Of a stretch of 48,407 bases of DNA, positions 24,240 to 32,969 are shown one piece after another. Each line of letters opens with the position of its first letter. Position 1 is the first letter of the stretch. Below the pieces are notes generated by a model. It was given only the letters and a program-made list of their open reading frames with translations, searched no databases and was not told the origin of the DNA. The DNA comes from Pseudomonadaceae bacterium (lineage in GTDB: Bacteria; Pseudomonadota; Gammaproteobacteria; Pseudomonadales; Pseudomonadaceae): assembly GCA_019745275.1 (NCBI GenBank), contig JAIETJ010000107.1, positions 1 through 48,407 of the forward strand, given 5' to 3'. The position numbers and the translations under genes were made by a program.

Positions 24240-24641
24240 ATGCACGAACTCGAACAAGAAGATCCCATCCCTCAGGGCGACTTAGCCTTGCAAATCACCG
24301 CACTGCCACGTGAAACCAATGGCTTCGGCGATATTTTCGGCGGCTGGCTAGTGGCACAAATGGATCTCGCCGGCACCGCCATGGCCAGTAAAATTGCCGG
24401 CGGCCGGGTGGCTACCGTAGCGATTGACCGCATGGCCTTTCTGGTCCCGGTAGCGGTTGGCTCGCAGCTGTCGTTCTACACCCAAGCACTGGACAGCGGC
24501 CGTAGCTCGATCCAGCTGATGATTGAAGTGTGGAGCGACGACCCAAGCTCCGGCGACTGGCGCAAAGTTACCGAAGCGGTGCTGGTGTTTGTCGCCATCG
24601 ACGGCAGCGGCCGCACTCGACCATTACCGCCACGGCGTTAA
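24240..24641 (+). CDS. acyl-CoA thioesterase, hotdog fold (YciA-like)
   Basis: A 133-residue single hotdog-domain thioesterase. The helix-start motif NGFGDIFGGWLVAQMDLAG carries the catalytic aspartate; VATVAIDRMAFLVPVAVG and LSFYTQALDSGRSSI follow as in YciA-type enzymes. It would hydrolyse acyl-CoA in the cytosol. The ATG at 24240 is preceded by GGCAGAGGC. It is followed 33 bases later by a sugar-phosphate mutarotase on the same strand. Confidence 0.92.
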   Translation: MHELEQEDPIPQGDLALQITALPRETNGFGDIFGGWLVAQMDLAGTAMASKIAGGRVATVAIDRMAFLVPVAVGSQLSFYTQALDSGRSSIQLMIEVWSDDPSSGDWRKVTEAVLVFVAIDGSGRTRPLPPRR

Positions 24642-24674
24642 TAGCGGCCATATCTATCTCGCAAGGATACTTTG

Positions 24675-25598
24675 ATGAGCCACAGCGCTGCAGCAGTCGA
24701 AACCCTCATGCTCGGCGAGCTGGCTTGCTGGCGCATCCGCCACGGCGATGCCGAACTAGTCATCAGCCAACAAGGTGCGCAGGTTTTAAGCTATCAGCGC
24801 GATGGCCAAGCGCCGCTCATCTGGCTCAGCGAACAAGCCACTTATCAGCGCGGGCAAAGCGTACGCGGCGGCGTGCCGGTGTGCTGGCCGTGGTTTGGCG
24901 ACCTTAGTCGCAACCCGCCAGCGGTGCAGGCGCTGCTCGCCGAGCCCAGCAACGCCCCCTTTCACGGCGGGGTGCGCAGCCTCGATTGGCAACTGCGCCT
25001 GCTGGCACCGGATGCCGAGGGGATTAGCCTGGAGTTCGTCTGCCCGGCTCCCGTCAGCGCCGCTAACTGGCCCGCCGCGCTGGAATTAGAGCTGCATATT
25101 CGTCTCGATCAACGCCTGCGCATCAGCCTGCTTAGCCATAACCGCGGCAGCCAGCCGCTGACCATCAGCCAGGCGCTGCACAGCTATTTTGCAGTCAGTG
25201 ATATTCGTCAGGTCGAGGTCGAAGGGCTAGCCGACTGCCGCTACATCGAGACGCTGGATAACTGGCAAGAGCGCCAGCAACAGGGAGCGCTCAGCTTCAC
25301 TGGCGAAACTGATCGCATCTATCAACAGCTTCCAAGCCGCTTAAGCATTCGCGATTCCGGCTGGCAACGGCGTGTTTGCCTCGAGAGCCATGGTTCAAGC
25401 TCGGCGGTGCTGTGGAACCCGTGGGTCGACAAAGCCCAGCGCCTCAGTGGCTTTGCGGCGGATGCTTGGCAACGCATGCTATGCATCGAAACCGCCAATG
25501 TCTGGGACGACTGCGTGCAACTGGCCGCTGGCGCCAGCCATAACCTCGGCGTGACCCTGTGGAGTGAGCCACTGAAGGCCGCAATCTTGCTAAGATAG
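24675..25598 (+). CDS. D-hexose-6-phosphate mutarotase (YeaD family)
   Basis: A 307-residue aldose-1-epimerase-like protein that interconverts anomers of glucose-6-phosphate. The substrate-binding stretch GGVPVCWPWFG and GGVRSLDWQ, the histidine in ALHSYFAVSD and the glutamate in FTGETDRIY match the family. The ATG at 24675 follows AAGGATACTTTG; the TTG codon before it is a less likely start. The fold is a cytosolic beta-sandwich. It is co-directional with the thioesterase and with the signalling cassette that begins 82 bases after its stop. Confidence 0.92.
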   Translation: MSHSAAAVETLMLGELACWRIRHGDAELVISQQGAQVLSYQRDGQAPLIWLSEQATYQRGQSVRGGVPVCWPWFGDLSRNPPAVQALLAEPSNAPFHGGVRSLDWQLRLLAPDAEGISLEFVCPAPVSAANWPAALELELHIRLDQRLRISLLSHNRGSQPLTISQALHSYFAVSDIRQVEVEGLADCRYIETLDNWQERQQQGALSFTGETDRIYQQLPSRLSIRDSGWQRRVCLESHGSSSAVLWNPWVDKAQRLSGFAADAWQRMLCIETANVWDDCVQLAAGASHNLGVTLWSEPLKAAILLR

Positions 25599-25680
25599 GC
25601 CGATAGCAATGTGCCACGTCGCCGTTTTTTTGCGTGCGACTATGCTCATAACTTACTTAACTGCCGCGGATTGCCTGCCC

Positions 25681-26052
25681 ATGCGCAAAATAGTCTTACT
25701 CGTCGATGACAGCCGCGTCTCGCGGATGATGCTGAGCAGCCTGATTGTGGCTGAGGACCCGGGCTGGCAAGTGTTTGAGGCCGGCAATGGCGCCGAGGCG
25801 GTGAGCATGGCTGAGCAACATCAGCCCAGCCTAATCATTCTGGACATCAACATGCCGGTGATGGATGGTTTTGAGGCCGCCGCGCTGCTGCGGCCGATGT
25901 TACCCGAAGCGACCCTGCTGTTTCTCAGCGCCAACGTGCAGGCCTCCAGCCGAGAGCGCGCCGAACAACTGGCGGTGCATTTTTTGGCCAAGCCGATCTC
26001 CCCCGTGATTGCCCGCCAAGCCTTAGCGCTTTGGGGTTCCGAGCATGTTTAA
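25681..26052 (+). CDS. CheY-like single-domain response regulator
   Basis: A 123-residue receiver with all key residues: Asp9 and Asp10 (LLVDDSR), phosphoacceptor Asp55 (LIILDINMPVMDG), Ser83 (LFLSANV) and Lys104 (FLAKPI). There is no output domain. The start at 25681 gives the canonical N-terminus; the reading frame extends upstream without similarity. Its last codons overlap the CheC-like gene by eight bases. The partner kinase is not in the window. The gene context suggests that the next protein dephosphorylates it and that it controls the diguanylate cyclase encoded third. Confidence 0.92.
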   Translation: MRKIVLLVDDSRVSRMMLSSLIVAEDPGWQVFEAGNGAEAVSMAEQHQPSLIILDINMPVMDGFEAAALLRPMLPEATLLFLSANVQASSRERAEQLAVHFLAKPISPVIARQALALWGSEHV

Positions 26053-26656
26053 CATGAGCCCACTAGAGCTGGACGCGCTGGGTGAAATTTTCAACATCAG
26101 TGTTGGCCGCGCCGCCGCCTCACTGAGCGAACTAACCCGCGAAGTGGTCAGCATGAGCGTGCCGCTGGTGCATATTCTGTCACCGCAAAAAGCCGTAGCG
26201 CTGCTCGACCCTGAGCACAAACTGCGCATTACCAGCGTCAGCCAGCAATTTAGCGGTAGTTTTTCCGGCAAAGCCTTGTTGATGTTCCCCGGCTCCAGCA
26301 GTTTAGAGGTGGTACGCCTGATGCTCGGCGCCGAAATGCCTCTCGAGCAGTTGACCGAGATGGAGCAGGACGCCATGAGCGAAATCGGCAATATCATCCT
26401 CAACACCTGCTTCTCGACCATCGCCGACATGCTCGGGGAAAGCTTCGACTGCGAATTGCCGCAATTTCAAATCAGCTCCACCGAGCAACTGCTAAATGCC
26501 AGCAACGCTCACGACCAGGTACTCTTTGTACAAATTCAACTGGCCTTAGAGCAGCACAACCTTGAGGGCTATGTGGCCTTCGTGCTCGGCAATGCCTCGC
26601 TGCTCAATCTGCATAAAGCGGTTACGCGCTTCCTACACGGTGAGACGGCGCCATGA
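26045..26656 (+). CDS. CheC-like phosphatase
   Basis: A 203-residue protein of the CheC/CheX/FliY class, which dephosphorylates CheY-P. Both active-site motifs of the E-x2-N type are visible: Glu14 and Asn17 in LGEIFNISVGRAAASL, and Glu113 and Asn116 in SEIGNIILNTCF. That is the two-site arrangement of CheC, not the single site of CheX. It overlaps the response regulator by eight bases and the diguanylate cyclase by four (ATGA). CheC is uncommon outside chemotaxis clusters, and no other chemotaxis gene lies nearby. Confidence 0.9.
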   Translation: MFNMSPLELDALGEIFNISVGRAAASLSELTREVVSMSVPLVHILSPQKAVALLDPEHKLRITSVSQQFSGSFSGKALLMFPGSSSLEVVRLMLGAEMPLEQLTEMEQDAMSEIGNIILNTCFSTIADMLGESFDCELPQFQISSTEQLLNASNAHDQVLFVQIQLALEQHNLEGYVAFVLGNASLLNLHKAVTRFLHGETAP

Positions 26657-27621
26657 GCGCCAGTTGCGCCCTGCTCAACGCCACCCTGAGCAAACTGCAA
26701 ACCGGGGTACTGCTGGTGGACAGCGAGCTGCGCGTAAGCTATCTGAACCACTGGCTTGAGGGTGCGCTACGCACCTCGGCAGCCCTACGCGATGACATCC
26801 CACTACTGGAGTTGCTGCCCGAACTGGCCGGCTCACGCCTGCTAAAAACCATCCAGCAAGCGCTGCAAAGCGGCCTGCCAGCCGTGCTGTCGCCGAGCCT
26901 AAATCCACATCCGTTGCCGTTGTTTCACCCGGCCAAGCAGCCCGGTGATGAGCCGCAAGCGATGGCCCACGCGCTGCAAGTCATTCCGCTGCGCCAAGAC
27001 GGCCTGCAGCATTGTTTGATTGCCGTCAGCGACCTCAGCACCAGCATGCGCCGCGAGAACCTACTCAAAGCGCAGGCAGAAAAACTCGGTATTCAGTCGC
27101 TCACCGACGAGCTGACCGGGGTGGCCAATCGGCGCCGGATGAACAACCATCTGGAAGAAGAAGTGCGCCGCGCCGCGCGCTCATACCGGCCACTGAGCGT
27201 GATCTTGCTGGACATTGATCACTTCAAACTGTTCAACGACCGCTTCGGCCACTTGGCTGGCGATGACTGCTTGATTCGCGTGGCGTTAAGCCTGCAAGCA
27301 CGGATCACCCGGGCAGGCGATTTACTGGCACGCTACGGCGGCGAAGAGTTTTGCGTGATTCTCCCAGACACCGATAACGAGGCCGCACTGGCCTTTGCCG
27401 AGTCGCTGCGCTTGAAGGTGGCCAGCATGCAGATTGGGCACCCAGAGAACAGTTGCGCCTCGGTGGTGACCATCAGCTTAGGCGTGGCCAGTTGGCTGCC
27501 GGGCCTGCCGGAGACCAGTACCGGGTTGTTATTAAAAGCCGACAACGCCCTGTATCGGGCCAAGCAACTAGGCCGGAATGCCGTGGTCGGGCATGTTCGC
27601 GCCGTCATCCCGCACGAGTAG
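26653..27621 (+). CDS. diguanylate cyclase with N-terminal PAS-like domain
   Basis: A 322-residue protein. Residues about 10-130 look like a PAS domain (LQTGVLLVDSELRVSYLNHW). A short coiled segment (MRRENLLKAQAEKLGIQ) leads to the GGDEF domain (about 145-320). The active site is GGEEF at 229-233 and the inhibitory I-site RxxD is intact (Arg220, Asp223). It should make cyclic di-GMP with product inhibition. There is no membrane segment, so the PAS must sense something cytosolic or interact with the co-encoded receiver. Translation is coupled to the CheC-like gene. Confidence 0.93.
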   Translation: MSASCALLNATLSKLQTGVLLVDSELRVSYLNHWLEGALRTSAALRDDIPLLELLPELAGSRLLKTIQQALQSGLPAVLSPSLNPHPLPLFHPAKQPGDEPQAMAHALQVIPLRQDGLQHCLIAVSDLSTSMRRENLLKAQAEKLGIQSLTDELTGVANRRRMNNHLEEEVRRAARSYRPLSVILLDIDHFKLFNDRFGHLAGDDCLIRVALSLQARITRAGDLLARYGGEEFCVILPDTDNEAALAFAESLRLKVASMQIGHPENSCASVVTISLGVASWLPGLPETSTGLLLKADNALYRAKQLGRNAVVGHVRAVIPHE

Positions 27622-27630
27622 CGCAACCGG

Positions 27631-28167
27631 CTACAGGTCGCGCTCTTCGACTAAGCGTACCTGCGCGGCGTCCAGCGCATAGGCGGCGTCGGCCATGTCA
27701 TTGCTAACCGCCTCGACCTTCAGCGTGCCGCTGACCCAGATCGGCGCATAGATATCGTCGAGCTTTATCCCGCGCGGGTAGCGCACCAGAATCAGCTGAT
27801 TAGGCGGTGGTGGCGGCACATGGATGCACGCGCCGGGGTAGGGCACCAAAAAGAACAGCGTGCTGTAGCCCTTGGCATTGCTTTCCAGCGGCACCGGATA
27901 ACCGCCAATGCGAATTTTTTTGCCGTTTAGCGCCGCCACCGTCTGGCTTGAATACATCACCGCCGGGAGTTTTTTGTCTTGCTGTTTGAGGCCGCCTTTA
28001 TTGGTAAACACCCCATCGCCCTCGACCGTGTCGTGGCTGATTTCGGGCATGCTCTCTAGGGCTTTGCGGTCGTGCGCGGTGAGCAGGCTGAGCCAGTCGG
28101 TTTCGGCCAGTTCGGCATTGGCCATGACGCTAAACAGCGAGAGCGTAAACAGGAGTAAAGGGCGCAT
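27631..28167 (-). CDS. DUF3299 periplasmic protein
   Basis: A 178-residue protein with a signal peptide (MRPLLLFTLSLFSVMANA). The mature part has GKKIRIGGYPVPLESNAKG, FFLVPYPGACIHVPPPPPNQ and PIWVSGTLKVE, all typical of DUF3299. This family is found in lipoproteins or secreted proteins often near ABC transport genes; its role is unknown. A single cysteine lies in the conserved GACIHVPPP. It converges on the diguanylate cyclase (9-base gap) and is preceded by an inverted repeat element shared with purK. Confidence 0.85.
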   Translation of the reverse strand: MRPLLLFTLSLFSVMANAELAETDWLSLLTAHDRKALESMPEISHDTVEGDGVFTNKGGLKQQDKKLPAVMYSSQTVAALNGKKIRIGGYPVPLESNAKGYSTLFFLVPYPGACIHVPPPPPNQLILVRYPRGIKLDDIYAPIWVSGTLKVEAVSNDMADAAYALDAAQVRLVEERDL

Positions 28168-28177
28168 AAGATGCTCA

Positions 28178-28286
28178 CGTAGGGTGTACTCGCCGTAGGC
28201 AGTACACCGAGGTGCAAGGCAAGGGGCCGATTAATCACGGGCGCACATTGGCGGACAGTTCGCTACGCTCCTGAGTCCGCCCTACG
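28178..28286. repeat. 109-bp intergenic inverted-repeat element
   Basis: CGTAGGG (28178-28184) and CCCTACG (28280-28286) form the ends. Inside are two hairpins: GGTGTACT/AGTACACC (28183-28208) and GGCGGAC/GTCCGCC (28250-28281). The sequence resembles the GTAGGGT-type repeats scattered between Pseudomonas genes. It lies between purK and the DUF3299 gene (both leftward) and may end or stabilise the purEK transcript. Confidence 0.6.
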
Positions 28287-28312
28287 CCCGCCTACCTGCA
28301 CCCGTCGAAGGT

Positions 28313-29398
28313 TTACGCCTGCTCGATCAAGGACTCGACCGCAGTAATCTGCCGGTCGAGGGTGGCGCGATCGGCGCTGCGCAGAGTGGCGTGGCCGACT
28401 TTGCGACCGACCTTAAAGGCCTTGCCGTAGTGGTGCAGATGGCAATCGTCGATGCTCACAACTTTATCCACGGCCGGCACGCTGCCGATAAAGTTCAGCA
28501 TGGCGCTTTCGCCGACCTTCTTGGTCGAGCCCAACGGCAGGCCAGCGACGGCGCGCAGATGGTTTTCGAACTGGCTGCACTCGGAGCCTTCGATGGTCCA
28601 GTGCCCGGAGTTGTGCACGCGCGGGGCGATTTCGTTGGCTTTCAGACCACCGTCAATCTCAAAGAACTCAAAGGCCAGCACGCCCACATAGTCGAGTTGC
28701 TTGAGCACGCGGCTGGCGTAGTCTTCGGCGAGCTTTTGCAGCGGGTGCTGAGTGCTGGCAATCGACAGACGCAAAATGCCTTGTTCGTGGCTGTTGTGTA
28801 CCAGCGGATAGAAGCGCGTTTCGCCATCGCGGCCGCGCACGGCAATCAGCGAAACTTCGCCGCTGAACGGCACAAAGCCTTCCAACAAGCAGGCTACGCT
28901 GCCCAGCTCGGCAAAGGTGCCAGTCACATCGGCGGCCGTGCGCAGGACCTTCTGGCCCTTGCCGTCGTAACCCAAGGTGCGGGTTTTCAGCACGGCCGGC
29001 AGACCAATAGTCGCAACGGCCGCGTCCAGATCGGCTTGCGACTGGATGTCGGCAAATGCTGGAGTCGGAATACCGAGATCCTTGAACATGGACTTTTCAA
29101 ACCAACGATCACGGGCGATGCGTAGCGCTTCTGCGCTCGGATAGACCGGCACGAACTGCGAGAGAAAGGCCACGGTTTCGGCCGGCACGCTTTCGAACTC
29201 GAAGGTGACCAAGTCAACTTCATCGGCCAGTTGGCGCAGGTGATCGAGGTCGCTGTAATCGGCGCGAATATGCTCGCCTAAGGCTTGCGCACAGGCATCT
29301 GGAGCCGGATCTAGGAAGGCAAAGTTCATTCCCAGCGGCGAGCCCGCCAGCGCCAACATGCGACCCAGTTGGCCGCCACCGATTACACCGATTTTCAT
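28313..29398 (-). CDS. purK: N5-carboxyaminoimidazole ribonucleotide synthase
   Basis: A 361-residue ATP-grasp enzyme of purine synthesis that carboxylates AIR to N5-CAIR using ATP and bicarbonate. The N-terminal GVIGGGQLGRMLALAGSPLG, the grasp segment KTRTLGYDGKGQKVL, and FEFFEIDGGLKANEIAPRVHNSGHWT are classic. It starts 4 bases after the purE stop, with translation probably coupled. The ATG at 29398 follows TTAAACAG. Confidence 0.97.
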   Translation of the reverse strand: MKIGVIGGGQLGRMLALAGSPLGMNFAFLDPAPDACAQALGEHIRADYSDLDHLRQLADEVDLVTFEFESVPAETVAFLSQFVPVYPSAEALRIARDRWFEKSMFKDLGIPTPAFADIQSQADLDAAVATIGLPAVLKTRTLGYDGKGQKVLRTAADVTGTFAELGSVACLLEGFVPFSGEVSLIAVRGRDGETRFYPLVHNSHEQGILRLSIASTQHPLQKLAEDYASRVLKQLDYVGVLAFEFFEIDGGLKANEIAPRVHNSGHWTIEGSECSQFENHLRAVAGLPLGSTKKVGESAMLNFIGSVPAVDKVVSIDDCHLHHYGKAFKVGRKVGHATLRSADRATLDRQITAVESLIEQA

Positions 29399-29402
29399 CT
29401 GT

Positions 29403-29897
29403 TTAAGCCTCGCGCGGGTCGAAATTCTGCAGCACGGTATCGGTCTGCTCTTGGCGGAATTTCTTCAACGCCACGTGGAACTGCGGGTGTTGCAGGCCGA
29501 GAATACTGGCGGCCAACAGCGCCGCATTGACCGCGCCCGCTTTGCCGATGGCCAAGGTGGCCACCGGAATCCCGGCCGGCATTTGCACGATCGACAACAA
29601 GGAATCGACGCCCGACAACACGGCCGATTGCACCGGCACGCCGAGCACTGGCAAGTGGGTTTTAGCCGCGCACATGCCGGGCAAGTGCGCGGCACCACCG
29701 GCACCCGCGATAATCACCTGCAGGCCACGCGCCTCGGCTTCTTCCGCGTACTGAAAGAGCAAGTCTGGGGTGCGATGGGCCGACACCACCTTAACTTCAT
29801 ACGCAATGCCGAGCTGGTCGAGCATCTGCGCGGTATGGCTGAGAGTGCTCCAATCCGACTTGGAACCCATGATCACGCCAACCAATGCACTCATCAT
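29403..29897 (-). CDS. purE: N5-carboxyaminoimidazole ribonucleotide mutase
   Basis: A 164-residue enzyme that converts N5-CAIR to CAIR. The motifs [22 protein letters not shown] (catalytic histidine) and [13 protein letters not shown] are diagnostic of class I PurE. The ATG at 29897 is followed by a second ATG, either of which could be used; GAGGCAAG precedes them. Its leader holds two hairpins, one terminator-like, 33 bases before the start. Confidence 0.97.
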   Translation of the reverse strand: MMSALVGVIMGSKSDWSTLSHTAQMLDQLGIAYEVKVVSAHRTPDLLFQYAEEAEARGLQVIIAGAGGAAHLPGMCAAKTHLPVLGVPVQSAVLSGVDSLLSIVQMPAGIPVATLAIGKAGAVNAALLAASILGLQHPQFHVALKKFRQEQTDTVLQNFDPREA

Positions 29898-29929
29898 CTT
29901 GCCTCATCCGGTGCGCCAAGTAGCGCGAC

Positions 29930-29995
29930 AAAAACTAACAAGCCACGCAGAGGCGTGGCTTGGCATGTACAGATCACACCAGCGTGGGGCTGGTG
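29930..29995 (-). promoter_or_regulatory. purE leader with tandem hairpins, possible attenuator
   Basis: Read leftward, hairpin 1 is CACCAGC-CCCAC-GCTGGTG (29995-29977). Hairpin 2 is AAGCCACGC-CTCT-GCGTGGCTT (29961-29940), followed by GTTAG and five T (29934-29930), which looks like an intrinsic terminator. A TATACT box is at 30011-30006 just upstream, with no good -35. Only 33 bases separate the T run from purE, too few for a promoter, so purE transcription seems to pass through this structure. It could also terminate the DUF3047 transcript. Confidence 0.55.
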
Positions 29996-30097
29996 AAGGT
30001 CGCGAAGTATACCGAAAAGCCGCGCTTGGCGCGCCCCCGGGATAACCGCCCGTCAGCCACCGTATGGCCGGGAGGCTAACACGTTAGGTCGCAGAGG

Positions 30098-30853
30098 CTA
30101 GCGCAGCACTGGGCTAAACACACAGGGCGCCGAGCGCGACACAAAATGCACCTCGGCAAACCCGGCGCGGGCCTGTTCGCCGGTGTTGTCCGTGTCGGCG
30201 GTCACGGCCAGCAAGCGCACTTGCACCGGCGCGCCGGGAAACGCCCGCTGGGCATCGGCCAGCACATCGCGGCGCTCACTGACCCAGCCGCCCACGTCCG
30301 CCGCACCGCTGCGTAACACCCACATCTGCGCGCGCTCGGTATAAGCATTAGGCCGCAAGGTGCCGACCGGATAACGGTTATCCCAGACATAATTCAGCGC
30401 CGCATCGGGCACCTGCTCGCCATACAGGCTGCGCGCCAAGGCCAGTCCGGCGCGGGTGGCCAAACTCAGCTGACTGCTGGGCAGGCTAAAGGCCAGATAT
30501 AACCGGGCGGCATAATCATCGCCAGCCTTGGTCGTCATGTCCGCCGCCAGCAAGGGCGCATCGATCCGCCAACGCCAGCACAGCATTGGTGTTTGCTCTA
30601 GGTTCACCGTCAGCGGGCGGGCCAGCAATGCCATGCTGCTATTGGCGGTGGCCTCCAGCGCCGCCACGCCATCCCAGTTACGTAACTGAAACTGGGTGGG
30701 CGCTACCTGCTGATCGAAACGAATCAACTGCCATGGCGCCGGTGCCGGCAGTGGCGCGCCCTGCGGCAGCTGAAAACGGCCGACATCGACACTCGTAGAT
30801 GCGTGCGCGTAACCGCCGCCCGCGAGCAGTACAAGTAACATGCCAATGCGCAT
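30098..30853 (-). CDS. DUF3047 periplasmic protein
   Basis: A 251-residue protein with a signal peptide (MRIGMLLVLLAGGGYAHA). The motifs PMLCWRWRID, DDYAARLYLAFSLP, NYVWDNRYPVGTLRPNAYT and RRDVLADAQRAFPG identify the DUF3047 family. The fold is probably a beta-sandwich; function unknown. It is divergent from the SBP gene at 31002 (148-base gap) and lies upstream of purEK on the same strand. A second start, four codons in, is possible. Confidence 0.87.
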   Translation of the reverse strand: MRIGMLLVLLAGGGYAHASTSVDVGRFQLPQGAPLPAPAPWQLIRFDQQVAPTQFQLRNWDGVAALEATANSSMALLARPLTVNLEQTPMLCWRWRIDAPLLAADMTTKAGDDYAARLYLAFSLPSSQLSLATRAGLALARSLYGEQVPDAALNYVWDNRYPVGTLRPNAYTERAQMWVLRSGAADVGGWVSERRDVLADAQRAFPGAPVQVRLLAVTADTDNTGEQARAGFAEVHFVSRSAPCVFSPVLR

Positions 30854-31001
30854 CTACAACCCCCCAAGGGCAAATGACTCAACCAACCAGTTAGCTCGGC
30901 AACCGTCAATCCGCCGCTGTTTACGCCGCCGCATTCTGCCGCTAGGCTCAAACCAAACACCAGAACACCAGTGCAGCCTTTGCACGCTCAGGAATCCCCC
31001 C

Positions 31002-31814
31002 ATGACCATGCGATTGATACTGCTACTAGTCTCGAGCCTCAGTACCTTGGCAACAGCCGGCGAACGCATCGTACTGGACGCTGACGATGAGTACCCACCT
31101 TACTCTTATATGGAAAACGGCCAGTTTAAGGGCCTTTACGTAGAGCTTATTAAACGCGCCGCTGCATTGCTGGCACCCCAGTATGAACTGGAGCTTAATC
31201 CGGTGCCTTGGAAGCGTGGCTTACACAACCTCGAAACAGGCCAATCGCTCGGTTTAGTGGGCGCTTATCGCCATAAGGCGCGAACCTTTATCAGCCCATA
31301 CTCCATACCTTTTAATCGCGAGGTGGTGGCGCTTTTTTGCACAGAGCAGGTGATGAATAAATCACCGCGCAACTTCCCTGCCGATTTTGCCGGGCTAACT
31401 ATCGGGGTCAATCTGGGATTTGCCCTCGGCGAACGCATGAGCAGCGCTACCAAGGAGCAGACGTTCACGGTTCGTGAAAGCAAAGGTAACGAAGCCAACC
31501 TGATCAAGTTGCAAGCTGGCGAAATCGACTGCTACGCCAATGATCGCCTCGCGGTGTATCACTCGCTCAATCAACTTCGCCACAAACAGCAGCAAAACAA
31601 CTTCAAGCAGTTCAGCGGCTTTCGCTTAAATCAAGCGCAAGAAATCTCCACTGAAGACGCCATGATCGGTTACAGCGAGTCCCATGCGTCCAGCTCCAAA
31701 GACGACTTTATCGAGCAGATGAACAAGGCTTTGGCGCAACTGCAAAAGGACGGGGTCATTGATGCGCTGGTGGCTAAGTCGATTGAGCCGGGCCAACCCG
31801 CACGAGCGAATTAA
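31002..31814 (+). CDS. solute-binding protein of the amino-acid (SBP_bac_3) type
   Basis: A 270-residue protein with a signal peptide (MTMRLILLLVSSLSTLATAG). The mature start IVLDADDEYPPYSYMENGQFKG and YVELIKRAA, then PVPWKRGLHNLETGQ, show the SBP_bac_3 fold. It lacks a transporter operon nearby, and this subgroup (with PWKR) is often solitary in Pseudomonas, so binding of an amino acid or another small ligand is uncertain. The start at 31002 follows CAGGAATCCCC; a longer frame from 30840 overlaps the divergent gene and is rejected. Confidence 0.87.
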   Translation: MTMRLILLLVSSLSTLATAGERIVLDADDEYPPYSYMENGQFKGLYVELIKRAAALLAPQYELELNPVPWKRGLHNLETGQSLGLVGAYRHKARTFISPYSIPFNREVVALFCTEQVMNKSPRNFPADFAGLTIGVNLGFALGERMSSATKEQTFTVRESKGNEANLIKLQAGEIDCYANDRLAVYHSLNQLRHKQQQNNFKQFSGFRLNQAQEISTEDAMIGYSESHASSSKDDFIEQMNKALAQLQKDGVIDALVAKSIEPGQPARAN

Positions 31815-31868
31815 CCCTACTGCCCGCCATGCATATATCTAAGCGCCGCGGGCAGCGCTATTGCGGCG

Positions 31869-32738
31869 TTACTTGCCAGCATCAATAAACGGCAAGGTGC
31901 CGTTGGGCAGCATGGTCGTCGGCAGCTTGCCGTCCCAGCGTTCGGCCTTGGTCAACTCGATTAACGCCGGATTGCTGCTCAGGGCTTGGGTCTTGGCTTT
32001 GATTGCATCGGCTTCGGCCTCGCCACGCAAGCGAGTGGCTTCGGCATCGGCCTTTGCTTGGGCAACCCGCGAGTCGGCATCGGCTTGGGCGCGGGTGACC
32101 ACGATTTGCGCTTCAACCTGCTCGGTAGCAAGCATCTGTTCGCGGGTTTTAACCTCTACCTCGGCCTTCATGCGCAGGGCAATCGAACGCTCATAGTCAT
32201 CGGAGAAGTCGATATTCTCGATTTGCACGCCGTCAATCACCACCGGCCCGGCGATGGCTTCTTTGATCGCCTTGGTCACGTCATTAACAAATTTGCCGCG
32301 ATTCTGCACCGAGCTGACGGCGTTGTACTGACCGAACACGTTTTCTACCTGCGTCGGTACTTGTCGGCTGATTAGGCGTGTCACCAAGCCGTCCAAGTTC
32401 TGATATTGCATATACACCTTGTCCACCTCGGCCGGCAGCACATGCCAAGACACCGAGACGTTCAGCGTGGCGGTTTGCTGATCTTTGCTATACGCCTGCA
32501 AGCCCTGATAGGTGGTGGCATTGCTCTGCACCGAGATAAATTTCACCGTCTCGATAAAGGGAATTTTGAACGACAGCCCCGGCTCGACTACTTTAACCAG
32601 CGCACCGTTGCGCAGCAGCACACCACGCTCGGTTTCATCCACCGTGTACCAAGAGCCCATCAAGGTCACCAGCGCCAACAGCACCACGACAACGCCAAAG
32701 ATAGATTTCAGATTAAATTGTTGATTCACCGCGCTCAT
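31869..32738 (-). CDS. prohibitin/SPFH-domain membrane protein
   Basis: A 289-residue protein with one N-terminal membrane helix (about 13-32) followed by an SPFH/band 7 domain: [23 protein letters not shown], then [17 protein letters not shown] and [19 protein letters not shown] coiled-coil of alternating acidic and alanine residues (about 190-260) leads to an assembly domain, as in HflC, HflK and prohibitins. Such proteins form rings in the membrane and regulate proteases or membrane domains. There is no partner HflK or FtsH gene here. It is divergent from adhA with 231 bases between. Confidence 0.9.
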   Translation of the reverse strand: MSAVNQQFNLKSIFGVVVVLLALVTLMGSWYTVDETERGVLLRNGALVKVVEPGLSFKIPFIETVKFISVQSNATTYQGLQAYSKDQQTATLNVSVSWHVLPAEVDKVYMQYQNLDGLVTRLISRQVPTQVENVFGQYNAVSSVQNRGKFVNDVTKAIKEAIAGPVVIDGVQIENIDFSDDYERSIALRMKAEVEVKTREQMLATEQVEAQIVVTRAQADADSRVAQAKADAEATRLRGEAEADAIKAKTQALSSNPALIELTKAERWDGKLPTTMLPNGTLPFIDAGK

Positions 32739-32969
32739 CCTTTAGTCAGTCTTGAATTAAGGCGCGCAGCATACCCGCCGCGCCAGCCAATCAGCCATGC
32801 ACAATGTAACCCAGCGCGACTCTGTCACAACCCTGCAATGACCATCAGTCGGTTACTGCCCTGCAACCACGAAAAAACCAAATTACCTTGCGCCAGCTCA
32901 ATGCAAACCAACCCATGCGGACCAGACTCAAGGCTCGTTATTGAGTTCGCTAACGCAGGGAGAACGCTC

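Noticed and set aside
29930..29995. Mini-ykkC (guanidine) riboswitch upstream of purE
   Set aside because: The two hairpins are in tandem, but their loops are CCCAC and CTCT, not the ACGR loops that define that class.
30840..31001. N-terminal extension of the solute-binding protein back to 30840
   Set aside because: It would overlap the start of the divergent DUF3047 gene and place an arginine-rich segment before the signal peptide.
32406..32969. An in-frame extension of adhA upstream to 32406
   Set aside because: It would overlap the divergent prohibitin gene. The ATG at 32970 has a ribosome site and gives the family length.
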